Assembly (NCBI RefSeq): GCF_048569485.1
Contig: NC_134358.1
Span: 245,434,964-245,498,963 of the forward strand
DNA from: Anomaloglossus baeobatrachus
Lineage: Eukaryota > Chordata > Amphibia > Anura > Aromobatidae
DNA: 64,000 nucleotides
Direction of reading: 5' to 3'
Part shown: positions 1 through 12,500 of the stretch, piece by piece
Position numbering within the stretch: position 1 is the first letter of the stretch
Layout of the letters: each line of letters opens with the position of its first letter
The notes under the pieces: model-generated
The model's input: only the letters and a program-made list of their open reading frames with translations
Databases searched by the model: none
Told to the model about the DNA's origin: nothing
Program-made: the position numbers and the translations under genes

Positions 1-720
1 CTTTACATTATATAAGCCCACATCATAATCCAGAGAGTAGGACCTTTGTGGTGCTCTTTTGTGAAGGCCTCTTCATAGCATTACACACATGGTCTCCAGA
101 CCAATCGCTGGCTATGCCTGATCACATATCATTAAAGTCTTTGAAAGCGGTGGCATGAGGTCAATGGGACACCTGTATTTGGACGTATGGCTTATAGATA
201 TCATGGAAGCGTGTTCTGATGCTTTGTGTAGTTTGGTTTGTTGTCCAATTTGACAGAATGGATCATTCATGAAACCAGTGGTACACATGATGTTTATGGA
301 GATGGGCATCTTGCCAGAGCAACTACTATACTCTATTAACAGCTATTCAGTTATGATTTACAGGACCCAGGTGGATGCAGAAAACTGGTATCTAAAGATG
401 ACTGTCTTCTCTTTGATAGTTTTCTAGGCATGCTCTGTGATCTGTACGGAAGTCATTGTGCAGGAAGGGGTAGGAGGTGAGCTGTAACCATCAATCATAA
501 ATGGTGCATCGACTGTTATTTACATATAGGTATAACCTTTCATTTTAATCCTGGCTGTGACAATAAAGAGATGACTACTGAAAAGTGATCTTTACAGAAC
601 AGGAAGTGGCCCAGTGAATAGTGTGAAAACTTCATTTTTTAATAGCGGTATTAAAAATTAAAAAAAAAAATTGAAACAAGTATTTTAATGATAATAATTT
701 CCCTATAAGTTTAGATTTAC
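1..720. other. No gene recognised; possible intron sequence
   Basis: AT-rich, apparently low-copy sequence without inverted repeats or a convincing open frame. It lies downstream, in the minus-strand sense, of the candidate signal-peptide exon at 721-829, so it could be the following intron. A short A-run lies near 660-670. Confidence 0.4.
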
Positions 721-829
721 CTGAATGGTCTCCTGAATACTCCTGTCCATGACTATGAAGTAATTGTGCAGCAAGCAGTAAACAGACAAACAACAACATT
801 CCGATAGGTTTCCTCTTTCCACACATATT
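721..829 (-). CDS. Candidate first coding exon of a secreted protein (signal peptide)
   Basis: On the minus strand a pyrimidine-rich tract ending in GCAG abuts AATATG at 829, and the open frame runs to CATTCAG followed by GTAAAT at 720-715, a good splice donor. The exon would be 109 bp. It encodes 35 full residues from the ATG at 826-824: a short basic start (MCGKRKP), a strongly hydrophobic core (IGMLLFVCLLLAAQLL), then a polar stretch (HSHGQEYSGDHS), and ends in phase 1. That is the usual layout of a signal-peptide exon, with cleavage plausible after the HSHG region. The ATG lies three bases inside the exon, implying an upstream noncoding exon. I do not recognise the protein, and no further exon is visible in the window. 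It could be chance. Splice signals and composition are seen directly; the role as a host gene is inference. Confidence 0.35.
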
Positions 830-1033
830 CTGCAATAAAAAAATAAGAGGTGAATAAAGGCTGTAATAGAAATACAAGAATGTACAGGATATGTGCATAT
901 GTGTGTGCGTGTATAAAAAATGTAATATCAGAGGATCATTATCATAAAAAGATTTCACAAACATATAAAACCATGATAAAATGTACTTCCTTCGACAATA
1001 CACAATTTCCTTGGGTGTGTGCATGGGGTCTAA

Positions 1034-1871
1034 GGCTAGGGCCCCACTTTGCGTTCACCTACTTGCAGTTCTAAACGCACGTTTTGGGCTTAATTGATTT
1101 GACCAAAGTTGCCTTTTTCAGAAATTTAGCGCTGAAGACGCATGCGTATTTACCGCGTTTTAGATGCGTTTTCAGCACTTTTTACCTGCTTTTCCACCTG
1201 CGTTTTGATAGATGCGTTTTGAACATCATGACACTGATAAATTAAGTTTAAATACTCAAACTCAATGAAAAAATTGGAAAAAAAGAAACAAATCTATATT
1301 TTTGTGAAAAAGAATGAAAATAGATTAATTTAATGAAATTATAGCGGTAATATGATATTTAACACTAGAACTACTGGACTCGTGACACCTATATAGAAAT
1401 ACATGGTGCAAAGTAGTCAAAATGACTACCTCAGTAGTTCTAGTGTTAAATGGAAAAATTGCAATAATTTATTAAAATTCTTATTTTTAATTGTCAGATT
1501 GTGTGTGTGTGTAAAGGGACATATGAAATCATTATTTTGATGTCCAAAACGCATGCTTTCTGCACTGGAAAATTAGGTAAAATGCAGGAATTTGCTGGAA
1601 TCTTGTTTTTTGCCATTTCTCATTGACTTCAATGTTAGCAAAACGCACCCAAAATGGCAAAAACAATTGACATGCTGCTTCTTTGAACGCATGGTTTTTG
1701 CCACAAAATATGCAAATTAAATGCAGAGTTTTAAAACGCAAAGTGGGGTCTAGAAATCTACATTTTCCATAGACTTTGCTGGGAAATCAAAATGCATGCC
1801 TTTTGGCATGAAAAAGGTGCTTCCCAAAACAGACCTAAAAAGCACCAAAAACGCAAAGTGGGGCCCTAGCC
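1034..1871. mobile_element. MITE with GGCTAGGGCCCCAC terminal inverted repeats
   Basis: The ends match as an inverted repeat of about 20 bp (GGCTAGGGCCCCACTTTGCG and its complement at 1852-1871), flanked by TAA on the left and TTA on the right, so the target duplication is not clear. The interior is AT-rich and noncoding, with several copies of an ACGCAAAGTGGGG-like motif. It is interrupted by a smaller TTAA-flanked element at 1363-1445. No transposase is present, so it is non-autonomous. The open frame at 1532-1741 is not credible as a gene. Confidence 0.7.
1359..1449. mobile_element. piggyBac-like MITE with TTAA target duplication, nested
   Basis: An 83-bp element (1363-1445) with terminal inverted repeats CACTAGAACTACTG / CAGTAGTTCTAGTG, flanked on both sides by TTAA (1359-1362 and 1446-1449). 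A subterminal GTCAAAATGAC palindrome is present, as I recall for fish piggyBac MITEs that begin CACTAGAAC. It inserted into the element at 1034-1871 and is therefore younger than it. Confidence 0.8.
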
Positions 1872-1960
1872 TTATGCCTCTGAGACTGTGGCTAATTCTT
1901 TGTACTTAAATAATTATATAAGAGCTGATATATTTAAATAACTCTGGCACCGTACACAAA

Positions 1961-2384
1961 AGCTGGGTTTACACACTGAAACTTTCTAGCGATCCCACCA
2001 GCGATCCCAACCTGGCCGGGATCGCTACAAAGTCTCTGGTGAGCTGTCAAACAGGCAGACCTGGCCAACGACGCAACAGCGATCCGGACCTGCAGAGCGA
2101 CCTAGCTGGTTGTTGGGGACATGTCAAAGCAGCTATTTGAAAGGGAAGTCGCTGTAAAGTCCCCTTTACACACTGAAACTTTCTAGCGATCATGCTGCAC
2201 AGCGGGAAACAAAGGACCAAAGAATGGTCCTGAACGATTTGTAGCGATCACAACTTCACAGCAGGGGCCAGGTCGCTGATGTGTTTCACACACTGCAGTG
2301 TCGCTGGGGAGGTCGCTGTAACGTCACAAAACCGGTGACGTTACAGCGATGTCGTTTGCGATGTTGCAGTGTGTAAAGCCACCT
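1961..2384. mobile_element. Short MITE related to the 3-kb foldback at 33061-36042
   Basis: It begins AGCTGGGTTTACACACTG and ends in a slightly diverged complement (CAGTGTGTAAAGCCACCT), flanked by AAA on both sides as a possible 3-bp target duplication. The left ~200 bp match the left end of the foldback at 33061. The right ~220 bp match its tail at 35823-36042. The whole long-arm interior is absent, so this is a short derivative or the minimal form of the same family. It is noncoding. Confidence 0.7.
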
Positions 2385-2387
2385 AAA

Positions 2388-3101
2388 GGTGAGTGCTACC
2401 TCATGTGGATAATTACTTCATTTAGATATTTATTGAAACCAATTGTCCCAAGAAACACCTTTTAAGAAGGACTTTTAATCACCCCTCTGTTTTCCTTTCC
2501 CCTATAATTCCTCATAGACTGAGGCGTGACACTTTACATACTTCCCCCAGATACATTATAGGTAAGTCCCCTATGCATCAGACATGTTTCTTTTTTCTAA
2601 GTAAAGACTATGCTAAACTACAACAAGGATTGTTTTCATGTGATACTGGCCAAGCAGAACCAACGAGCAAATGAAAACTTATCAGCAGATACTCGGGGCT
2701 TTATTTTGGATTATGATATTGTTTTGACATGTTCAAAGGAAGCCATGATGAGTCCAAGTCGCCAGTGTTAAAAGTTGTGATGAAACAATATAAAGGTGGA
2801 ATATTAGAGATTAAAGAAGGATATACTGTAAATCTACATTTCTCAAATTGGGAATTTTAGGGTTAAATAATGTCCATTGTAGAGAGAATGGGAAGATACA
2901 GTATATTTACATTGCATAAAAGAGATCATGTGTGCCAAACTTGCTAACATGAATCATTGGATGTTTGTAAATAAAGAAAAATAAAATAACTTTAAATTTT
3001 CATACATATCTTTTTAATGCAAGCAAATAGTTTGACCTATGTGGTTCAGTATGAAGGAGAGTATGGACTTGTAAAACACACATTATTATATGCAGTGTAT
3101 A
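2388..3101. other. No feature recognised
   Basis: AT-rich, apparently low-copy sequence between two transposons. I see no open frame, inverted repeat or familiar repeat in it. Confidence 0.4.
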
Positions 3102-3103
3102 TA

Positions 3104-4749
3104 CAGTCATATGAAAAAGTTTGGGCACCCCTATTAATGTTAACCTTTTTTCTTTATAACAATTTGGGTTTTTGCAGCAGCTATTTCAGTTTCATATATC
3201 TAAAACTGATAGACTGAGTAATATTTCTGGATTGAAATGAGGTTTATTGTACTAACAGAAAATGTGCAATCCGCATTTAAACAAAATTTGACCGATGCAA
3301 AAGTATGAGCACCTCAACATAAAAGTGACATTAATATTTTGTAGATCCTCCTTTTGCAAAAATAACAGCCTCTAGTCGCTTCCTGTAGCTTTTAATGAGT
3401 TCTTGGATACTGGATGAAGGTATATTTGACCATTCCTGTTTACAAAACAATTCCAGTTCAGTTAAGTTTGATGGTCGCCGAGCATGGACAGCACGCTTCA
3501 AATCATCCCACAGATTTTCAATGATATTCAGGTCTGGGGACTGGGATGGCCATTCCAGAACATTGTAATTGTTCCTCTGCATGAATGCCTGAGTAGATTT
3601 GGAGCGGTGTTTTGGATCATTGTCTTGCTGAAATATCCATCCCCTGCGTAACTTCAACTTTGTCACTGATTCTTGCGCATTATTGTCAAGAATCTGCTGA
3701 TACTGAGTTGAATCCATGCGACCCTCAACTTTAACAAGATTCCCGGTGTCAGCATTGGCCACACAGCCCCAAAGCATGATGGAACCTCCACCAAATTTTA
3801 CTGTGGGTAGCAAGTGCTTTTCTTGGAATACCGTGTTTTTTTGCCACCATGCATAACGCCTTTTTGTATGACCAAACAACTCAATCTTTGTTTCATCAGT
3901 CCACAGGACCTTCTTCCAAAATGTAACTGGCTTGTGCAAATGTGCTTTTGCATACCTCAGGCAATTCTGTTTGTGGTGTGCTTGCAGAAATGGCTTCTTT
4001 CGCATCACTCTCCCATACAGCTTCTCCTTGTGCAACGTGCGCTGTATTGTTGACCGATGCACATTGACACCATCTGCAGCAAGATGATGCTGCAGGTCTT
4101 TGGAGGTGGTCTGTGGATTGTCCTTGACTTTTCTCACCATTCTTCTTCTCTGCCTTTCTGATATTTTTCTTGGCCTGCCCCTTCTGGGTTTAACAAGAAC
4201 TGTACCTGTGTTCTTCCATTTCCTTACTATGCTCTTCACAGTGGAAACTGACAGTTTAAATCTGAGACAACTTTTTGTATCCTTCCCCTGAACAACTATG
4301 TTGAATAATCTTTGTTTTCAGATCATTTGAGAGTTGTTTTGAGGAGCCCATGATGCCGCTCTTCATAGCAAATTCAAATAGGAGAACAACTTGCAAGTGG
4401 CCACCTTAAATACCTTTTCTCATGATTGGATACACCTGCCTATGAAGTTCAAAGCTCAATGAGGTTACAAAACCAATTAAGTGCTTTAGTAAGTCAGTAA
4501 AAAGTAGTTAGGAGTGTTCAAAACAAGAAATTGATAAGGATGGCCATACTTTTGCACCGGTCAAATTTTGTTTAAACGCGGATTGCACATTTTCTGTTAG
4601 TACAATAAACCTCATTTCAATCCAGAAATATTACTCAGTCCATCAGTTGTTAGATATATGAAACTGAGATACCTGTTGCGAAAACCCAAATTGTTATAAA
4701 GAAAAAAGGTTAACATTAATAGGGGTGCCCAAACTTTTTCATATGACTG
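3104..4749 (-). mobile_element. Tc1/mariner transposon 1, with ~200-bp inverted repeats
   Basis: The ends are CAGTCATATGAAAAAGTTTG and its complement, flanked by the TA duplications typical of Tc1/mariner (3102-3103 and 4750-4751). The inverted repeats extend to about 3312 and from about 4543, so they are roughly 200 bp each. The transposase lies on the minus strand. A (TA)n tract follows the right end. Confidence 0.92.
3331..4351 (-). pseudogene. Tc1 transposase, DD34E, one frameshift near its N-terminus
   Basis: The transposase would bind the inverted repeats and cut and paste the element at TA sites. The main open part (302 codons, 3331-4239) holds a helix-turn-helix region with a GRPR motif (residues 21-24) and the catalytic triad: D115 in WTDETKIELFG, D206 in QQDNDPKH and E241 in SPDLNIIENLW, 34 residues apart. 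The natural start is probably the ATG at 4351-4349 (MGSSKQLSND...). That frame hits a stop at 4258-4256 (after KKLSQI), and the frame resumes as KLSVSTVKSIV, so there is a single-base indel near 4260. Everything downstream is open to the SGTKY-like end. Full length would be about 340 residues, normal for Tc1. The copy is inactive as it stands. Confidence 0.9.
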
Positions 4750-4751
4750 TA

Positions 4752-4755
4752 TATA

Positions 4756-4787
<32 letters not shown>
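4752..4787. repeat. (TA)n microsatellite
   Basis: Simple TA repeat between Tc1 copy 1 and the next element. Tc1/mariner elements target TA, so such tracts are likely insertion sites. Confidence 0.85.
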
Positions 4788-4788
<1 letters not shown>

Positions 4789-4792
<4 letters not shown>

Positions 4793-5948
4793 GCACCCCT
4801 GAATATATCAGGGTGCCACATAGTACTGCAATCCTTGTCAAGGGTGCAGGATCTACCCCCCTGGTTCCAGGTTCCTAAGAAATCGGTGTCACTAACATCA
4901 GCACAAATCCCAATCACACCTCACATCGTGATCTCTCAGACACACCAGTGAATTGGATAAGTGGAATAAGGCCACCCACCTAGGGGTCAGGGGGTCAGGC
5001 AGACTGGTGAGAGGGAAGTTCTAGTTAGTTGAGTCTAGAGAATAGTGAGAGCCCTCAAGGAGTGAGGAGCTGGGAGAAGTAGCTCTCGGGGAGCTAGACC
5101 AAGGTTGGGTCGCAGACGGTGGTCGGGGACCAGAGGAGTCGGGGACCAGTGGCAGTGACATTGGAATGGTGCGACAGACATAGTCTAGGAGGACTGTAGG
5201 CATCAGAAACCCAAAAGAATTGACCGGTACTGAGCACGACGGGGTACAGGACCCTATGTCAGGAGCCGGTTCATCCGTCCTGATAATTAACCTGGGAGGG
5301 AGAGTCTCTTTATGAACTTCCCTAGGAGCTCAGAGATTGAAGACGACAGCACACCACGGGGGATAGGGCTTTCCAGTAAAGCGGCCCACTAAAATCCCAA
5401 GTGCCAACCATCAAGAGCAAAGCTACACTACAAATATAGTAAGCGGGATCCCAATAGCTTCACGCCAAGGGGCCACACAGAGAACTAACTTGTGCACGGA
5501 GGCGGCTCCGGATAACCCAGTGACACCGGTTGGAATGGACACCTGAACGGGCTCCCCTGTAGAGACTGTGATGCACAGAGTCATTGGTTTATCATCAGTG
5601 TGTCTGCTTTATAATCCTCTTCCTGCACCATGACTACCCGCAGTGAGTATCCTGGTTCCCCTGCACCCTGCGCTCCCAAACATCTCACCAAAAAAAACCC
5701 AGAGGCCGGGGCCCTCCCTACCTGCGGAGAGACTGACACCTTGCTGCTCCCCTCCCCACCATCTGCCCCGGTACTCCTTCCAGCAGCGGCAGTACTCCCA
5801 TTACCGCAACCCGCAGGTGGCGTCACGAACTTCTCCCCTGTAAATAATCCCCTTTCAAGGATCGGATCGAGTGCTGAGCCCGGGTCCGGAGCCCTCGAGC
5901 CACGACCATCCCGGATCCAAGCACTCCAGTCTGCGCCGGGGTGGCACA
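4789..5948. mobile_element. Unclassified repeat with TGTGGCACCCC ends, copy 1
   Basis: The sequence begins TGTGGCACCCCTGAA and ends in GGGGTGGCACA, and a small hairpin (about 4789-4823) lies at the left end. The interior is GC-rich and noncoding. A block near 5805-5830 (AACCCGCAGGTGGCGTCAC) matches in inverted orientation a block near 22895-22915 in the element at 22749-23837, so both belong to one family. TG...CA ends would fit a solo long terminal repeat, but a MITE is also possible, and no clear target duplication is visible. The open frames here are not credible genes. Confidence 0.5.
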
Positions 5949-5949
5949 T

Positions 5950-5954
5950 ATTAC

Positions 5955-5986
<32 letters not shown>
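5950..5986. repeat. (TA)n microsatellite
   Basis: Simple TA repeat immediately before Tc1 copy 2, which uses its last TA as target. Confidence 0.85.

Positions 5987-7586
<1,600 letters not shown>

Positions 7587-7630
<44 letters not shown>
7587..7630. repeat. (TA)n microsatellite
   Basis: TA repeat following Tc1 copy 2, the right-hand remainder of its target tract. Confidence 0.85.
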
Positions 7631-7631
<1 letters not shown>

Positions 7632-7847
7632 TCTTCTTAGCGTTTTATAATGTGTACCACCTTATAGCAGGCTCTATCAGTGTAGTCCTATTTTTCATTC
7701 GGAGCCAATAATACGTGGAAATTCAAAAAGATAGTGCAAAATTATAACCTCAGTATTCATAACTGAGAGTACATAACATAAATTGGGTAACATGAAAAGA
7801 CCCACTATCTGTCCAAGTTTATTCATACACTATTAAATATACAAAAA

Positions 7848-8190
7848 GATTTTCATTGGTGACATGGCAGATGTCTAGGCAGTAGTCCAGTTCTGTCTAG
7901 ATGTGTGCCAGTATACCCTCGGACTGCCCTGTTTCAGTGATGCGTTGTTTCAAGTCAATTCACCAATGTTGCACTGGCCTTCAGGATAGCCATATCTAAC
8001 ACTCAACGACTTCTTTCTGTGGTGCTACATTAAGGACTCAGTCTATCTTCCCCCCACAGCCACAGAATCTGAACAACAGGAGGCAACACATCACTGAAAT
8101 CGTTGAGTCTATATACGAGAATATACTGGCACACGTCTGGACAGAACTGGACTATCACCTAGATATCTGAATGTCACCAATGGAAATCAC
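7848..8190. mobile_element. Palindromic MITE-like element
   Basis: The left arm (TTTCATTGGTGACAT..., to about 7920) is repeated in inverted form at about 8105-8190, covering the blocks TAGTCCAGTTCTGTC and TGTGCCAGTATA, with a ~180-bp spacer. The arms are about 85 bp and clearly diverged. No coding capacity. Confidence 0.65.
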
Positions 8191-8224
8191 TTTGGAAATG
8201 TGTATTTTTCTCTCCTGACTATGT

Positions 8225-8320
8225 TTAAAGGGAACCTGTGACCAGATTTGGTGACTATAAGCTGCGGCCACCACCAGTGGGCTCTTATGTAAAACATTCT
8301 AACATGGCTATCATAGATTT
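8225..8320. mobile_element. Left-end fragment of a TTAA repeat (AGGGAACCTGT family)
   Basis: It begins TTAA-AGGGAACCTGT and follows the same sequence as the copy at 9581 (GACCAGATTTGGTGACTATAAG) for about 90 bases before the match fades. Only the left end is present. Confidence 0.55.
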
Positions 8321-8643
8321 CACCATTGCAATCCTCTCACTTCTATCTGTGACCACATCAGGAAATTATTCTGACTGGTTTGTCATTTTATGACATTGGT
8401 TGCAACATAATACTATACTGTATGAAGTAGTGATGTCCTCAAACTTTGTGAAGATAACTATGACAATTGATATCAGAGAATGACTTCACTACTCTGCAAT
8501 AGTGGCCACATCTCTGTAAAACTGATAGGGAAAGCTTTTTCTAAATACCTTGTTCAGCCAGTTCTGTCTCTGAGCGGCGCTATTGCTATCCGCTCATCCC
8601 CATTAAGTGACCCTCACCAGGCTCCATGACCTCTGGGATCTGG

Positions 8644-8900
8644 TGATGTCACGTCAATTTCCAGCTGACCCGACATTACTGAGGCCAGCTTCAGTCTTCT
8701 TGAGTGACTGGACTATGGGCGGTGTTTTGCTGCTCATCACAGCCCAGCATCGCTCCTGCTTGTGGCGCTCTGCAGAGAAGGAGAGAGTGCGTAACATACT
8801 GCGCTGTGATGAGTGGTGAAACACCACCCACAGCCCAGTCATTCAGGAAGACTGGGGCCGGCCTCGGTGATGTCTGGTCAACTGGAAGTTGACGTGACAT
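8644..8900. mobile_element. Palindromic MITE-like element
   Basis: Two ~105-bp arms in inverted orientation, with blocks such as ATGTCACGTCAA near 8645 and TTGACGTGACAT near 8889 plus CTCATCACAGC in the centre, and a loop of about 50 bp. The arms differ at many positions. The overlapping open frames on both strands reflect the palindrome and not genes. Confidence 0.65.
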
Positions 8901-8904
8901 TTCG

Positions 8905-9580
8905 CAGTCCATATTCGGGTTGGAATGCCCTGACAGACCGCGGATCTCCTGACACAAATTGCACTGGACATTACCGCTATTCTTGTAATGGAAGCATGTA
9001 CCTATACAATCTGGCAATTTTCAACTAATACTGACAATATTGGATTGTGTAGAGCCTGACTTAATTGACGAGGGGTATGATGAATTTATGATTTCCAGTT
9101 GTTAAAAAGGTCATCTGCTCACAAGACATTGATAGCTTATGCAGAGAATAGATCAGTCAGGGGTTTTACACCATGCAACTCCACCAATGATATAAGCTCT
9201 GATACAGGCTGGATGTAAACACATTGCTTAGCTTCATTCAGTTTTTGCATCAGCCACTGCCAGATTCAGTAGAATAGCTCCTCTTCTCATGAGGATTCTT
9301 AAATAGGAGCTATTCTGCAGTACTTGGCAGCGGCTTCTACAATCCGTGCAGTACAGTTCCATTTGCTGCTAATATCTATCTTTCACAGGAGCCAATAACA
9401 GATCACCCCACTAATCTGATATTGAGGATCTTTCTTAGTCCATCAATACAGTATCTTATAACTGGACAACTTCCTTAATTTATTCAAAAATTTCCAGAAA
9501 GAACAATGGATAAAAATGTCACAACCCATAATTCTCCGAAAAAATATTTCAGCATTATTGCTCAGAGTAATAGTATTAAC
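8905..9580. other. No feature recognised
   Basis: Mixed-composition sequence without a credible open frame or recognisable repeat end. Confidence 0.35.
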
Positions 9581-9925
9581 TTAAAGGGAACCTGTCACCA
9601 GATTTGGTGACTATAAGCACGGCTACCACCAGTGAGCTTTTATGTACAGCATTCTAACAAGCTGTATATAAGAGCCCAGGACGCTGTGTTGAACGTAAAA
9701 ATCACTTTATAATACTCACCTAAAAGGTCGGTTTGGTGCAGACTGGTCAGATGTGTCTCCATTCTCTGGTACCAGCGCCTCCTCTTTCGCCATCTTTGAC
9801 CTCCTTCTTCTGAAGCCTGGGTGCATGAGGCATTCCTTCGTCATGCACACGCATAGGCATTGAGGTCCTGCACAGGCGCACTACAATACTTTGATCTGCC
9901 CTGTTCAGAATGAAAGAACTTCATA
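9581..9925. mobile_element. TTAA repeat, left part (AGGGAACCTGTCACC family)
   Basis: It starts TTAA-AGGGAACCTGTCACC and runs through a TATAAGAGCCCAGG block and a GC-rich stretch that I recognise by recall as a common anuran repeat. The matching right end is not found; the Tc1-like element at 9926 begins inside or next to it. Non-autonomous and noncoding. Confidence 0.55.
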
Positions 9926-11457
9926 CACTGTATGCACAATTATTAGGCGAATTGTATTTTTGAGGATTTTTTATTATTGATCAACAACTATGTTCTCCAT
10001 CAACCCAAGAGACTCATAAATATCAAAGCTTAATATTTTTGGAAGTTGGAGTGGAGTTTTTTTTAGATTTGGCTATCTTAGGAGGATATCTGTGCAAGTA
10101 ATTATTATGCTACTGTGCAGAATTATTAGGCAACTTAATAAAAAACAAATATATTTCCATCTCACTTGTTTATTTTCACCAGGTAAACCAATATAACTGC
10201 ACACAATTTAGAAATAAACATTTCTGACATGCAAAAACAAAACCCCAAAACATTAGTGACCAATATAGCCACCTTTCTTTATGATGACACTCAACAGCCT
10301 ACCATCCACAGATTCTGTCAGTTGCTTGATCTGTTTACGATCAACAATGCATGCAGCAGCCACCACAGCCTCCCAGACACTGTTCCGAGAGGTGTACTGT
10401 TTTCCCTCTCTGTAGATCTTACATATTATGAGGGACCACAGGTTCTCTATGGGGTTCAGATCAGGTGAACAAGGGGGGGCATGTCATTATTTTTTCATCT
10501 TTTAGACTTTTACAGGTCAGCCACGCAGTGGAGTAGTTGGATGCATGTAATGGAGCATTGTTCTCCATGAAAATCAAGTTTTTCTTAAACGATACCGACT
10601 TCTTCCTGTACTACTGCTTGAAGAAGTTGTCTTCTAGAAACTGGCAGTAGGTCTGGGAGATGAGCTTCACTTCATCCTCAACCCAAAAAGGTCCCACAAG
10701 TTCACCTTTGATGATACCAGCCCATACCAGTACCCCACCTCCACCTTGCTGGCGTCTGAGTCGGAGTGGAGATCTCTGCCCTTTACTCATCCAGCCTCTG
10801 GCCCATCCATCTGGCCCATCAATAGCTACTCTCATTTCATCAGTCCATAAAACCTTTGAAAAATCAGTCTTAAGATATATCTTGGCCCAGTCTTGACGTT
10901 TTATCTTATGTTTCTTGTTCAAAGGTGGTTGTTTTTCAGCCTTCCTTACCTTGGCCATGTCCCTGAGTAACATTGCAGCTCTGAAATATGGCCAAACTTG
11001 TGGCAAATGGCATCTTGGAAGCTTCACGCTTGAGTTTCCTCAATTCATCGGCAGTTATTTTGCGCCTTTTGTGCCCAACACGCTTCTTGCGACCCTGTTG
11101 GCTATTTGCCATGAAACATTTGATTGTTGATTGGGATCACACTTCAAAAGATTGGGAATTTCAAGACTGCTGCATCCCTCTGGAAGACATCTCACAATTT
11201 TGGACTTTTCAGAGCCCGTGAAATCTCTCTTCTGACCCATTTTAACAAAGGAAAGGAAGCTGCCTAATAAGTAACCACACGTTATATAGGGTGTTGATGT
11301 CATTACACCACACCCCTCCTCATTACAGAGATGCACATCACCTGATTTACTTAATTGGTAGTTGTCTCTCAAGCCTATACAGCTTGGAGTAGGACAACAT
11401 GTATAAAAATTATCATGGGATCAAATACGCATTTGCCTAATAATTCTGCACACAGTG
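9926..11457 (-). mobile_element. Tc1/mariner-type transposon 3, decayed
   Basis: The ends CACTGTATGCACAATTATTA and, on the right, the complement of CACTGTGTGCAGAATTATTA form a diverged inverted repeat flanked by TA (9924-9925 and 11458-11459). A broken transposase lies on the minus strand. The family differs from the other Tc1 copies in this window. Confidence 0.85.
10253..11240 (-). pseudogene. Tc1/mariner-type transposase, multiply broken
   Basis: The likely start is the ATG at 11240-11238 (MGQKRDFTGSEKSKIV) and the likely end is GGYIGH followed by TAA at 10255-10253. The best preserved part is 10611-11027, holding LWTDEMRVAIDG (first catalytic Asp) and a glycine-rich box with VLVWAGIIKGE. 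The second Asp position reads FMENNAPLHAS where QDNAPSH is expected, so that residue is now Asn. The third motif is still legible as DLNPIENLWS near 10450. Frameshifts and stops separate the N-terminal piece (11055-11240), the central piece and the C-terminal piece, so it is dead. The variant TDE-R-DGPDG signature sets it apart from classic Tc1. Confidence 0.8.
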
Positions 11458-11459
11458 TA

Positions 11460-11829
11460 GCGTGCTCGGCCCTTTGTTACTGTTCAGAGAATAATTTTAC
11501 CATCAGTTACTGAGGCTTGGTCACGAAGTGCTTTGGGAATGAAGTGGAGTTTAAAAACAGGACATGAAAAAAGGATTTTAAAACCTCTAAGTACATAATT
11601 TTTCCCACCATTTTCTTTACTGTTTGATTTAATAATGGATATCAGGATTGGAGGTTTCCTAGTGGCACAGTCTACCATGTGAATGCACAAATGGAACAGG
11701 AGTTCAAGGGTGAATATAGCTGTGGCAAATGTGAACGTGTTGCCAACTTGAAAGCTCATATTAGAGATCTGGAAGAGCAAAGATCCACAGTGCGGGTGAT
11801 GGATGGGATTGAGAGGAGCATACTGCTCA
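11460..11829. other. No feature recognised
   Basis: Short AT-rich stretch between two transposons. The open frames at 11484-11780 and 11679-12056 have no familiar motif. Confidence 0.35.
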
Positions 11830-12500
11830 TTAACCCCTTCAGCCCCCAGCCTGTTTTCACCTTAAAGACCCGGCCATTTTTTGCAATTTTGACCAGTGTC
11901 ACTTTGACAGGTTATAATTCTGGAACACTTCAACGGATCCTGGAGATTCTGAGATTGTTTTTTCGTGACATATTGTACTTCATGTCAGTGGTAAATTTAG
12001 GCCGATATGTTTTGCGTTTATTTGTGAAAATTTCGGAAATTTGGCGAAAAGTTTGAAAATTTTGCAATTTTCAAAATTTTAAATTTTATGCCCATAAATC
12101 TGAGAGATATGTCACACAAAAAAGTTACTAAATAACATTTCCCACATGTCTACTTTACACCAGCGCAATTTTTGAAAAAAAAAAAAATTCCGTTAGGAAA
12201 TTAGAAGGGTTCAAAGTTCATCACCAATTTCTCATTTTTCCAACAAAATTTACAAAAAAAAATTTTTTAGGTACCACATCACATTTGGAGTGATTTGAGA
12301 AACCTAGGCGACAGAAAATACCCAAAAGTGACCCAATTCTAAAATCTGCACTCCTCACACTGCTCAAAACCACATCCAAGAAGTTTATTAACCCTTTAGG
12401 AGCTTCACAGCAACCAAAGCAATGTAGACGAAAAAATGAAAATTTTACTTTTTTAACACAAAAATGTTACTTTAGCCATAAAAATTAGTATTTTCACAAG

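Noticed and set aside
3814-4291. Plus-strand frames across Tc1 copy 1
   Set aside because: Antisense shadows of the transposase; the same holds for 6568-7071 and 21698-22306.
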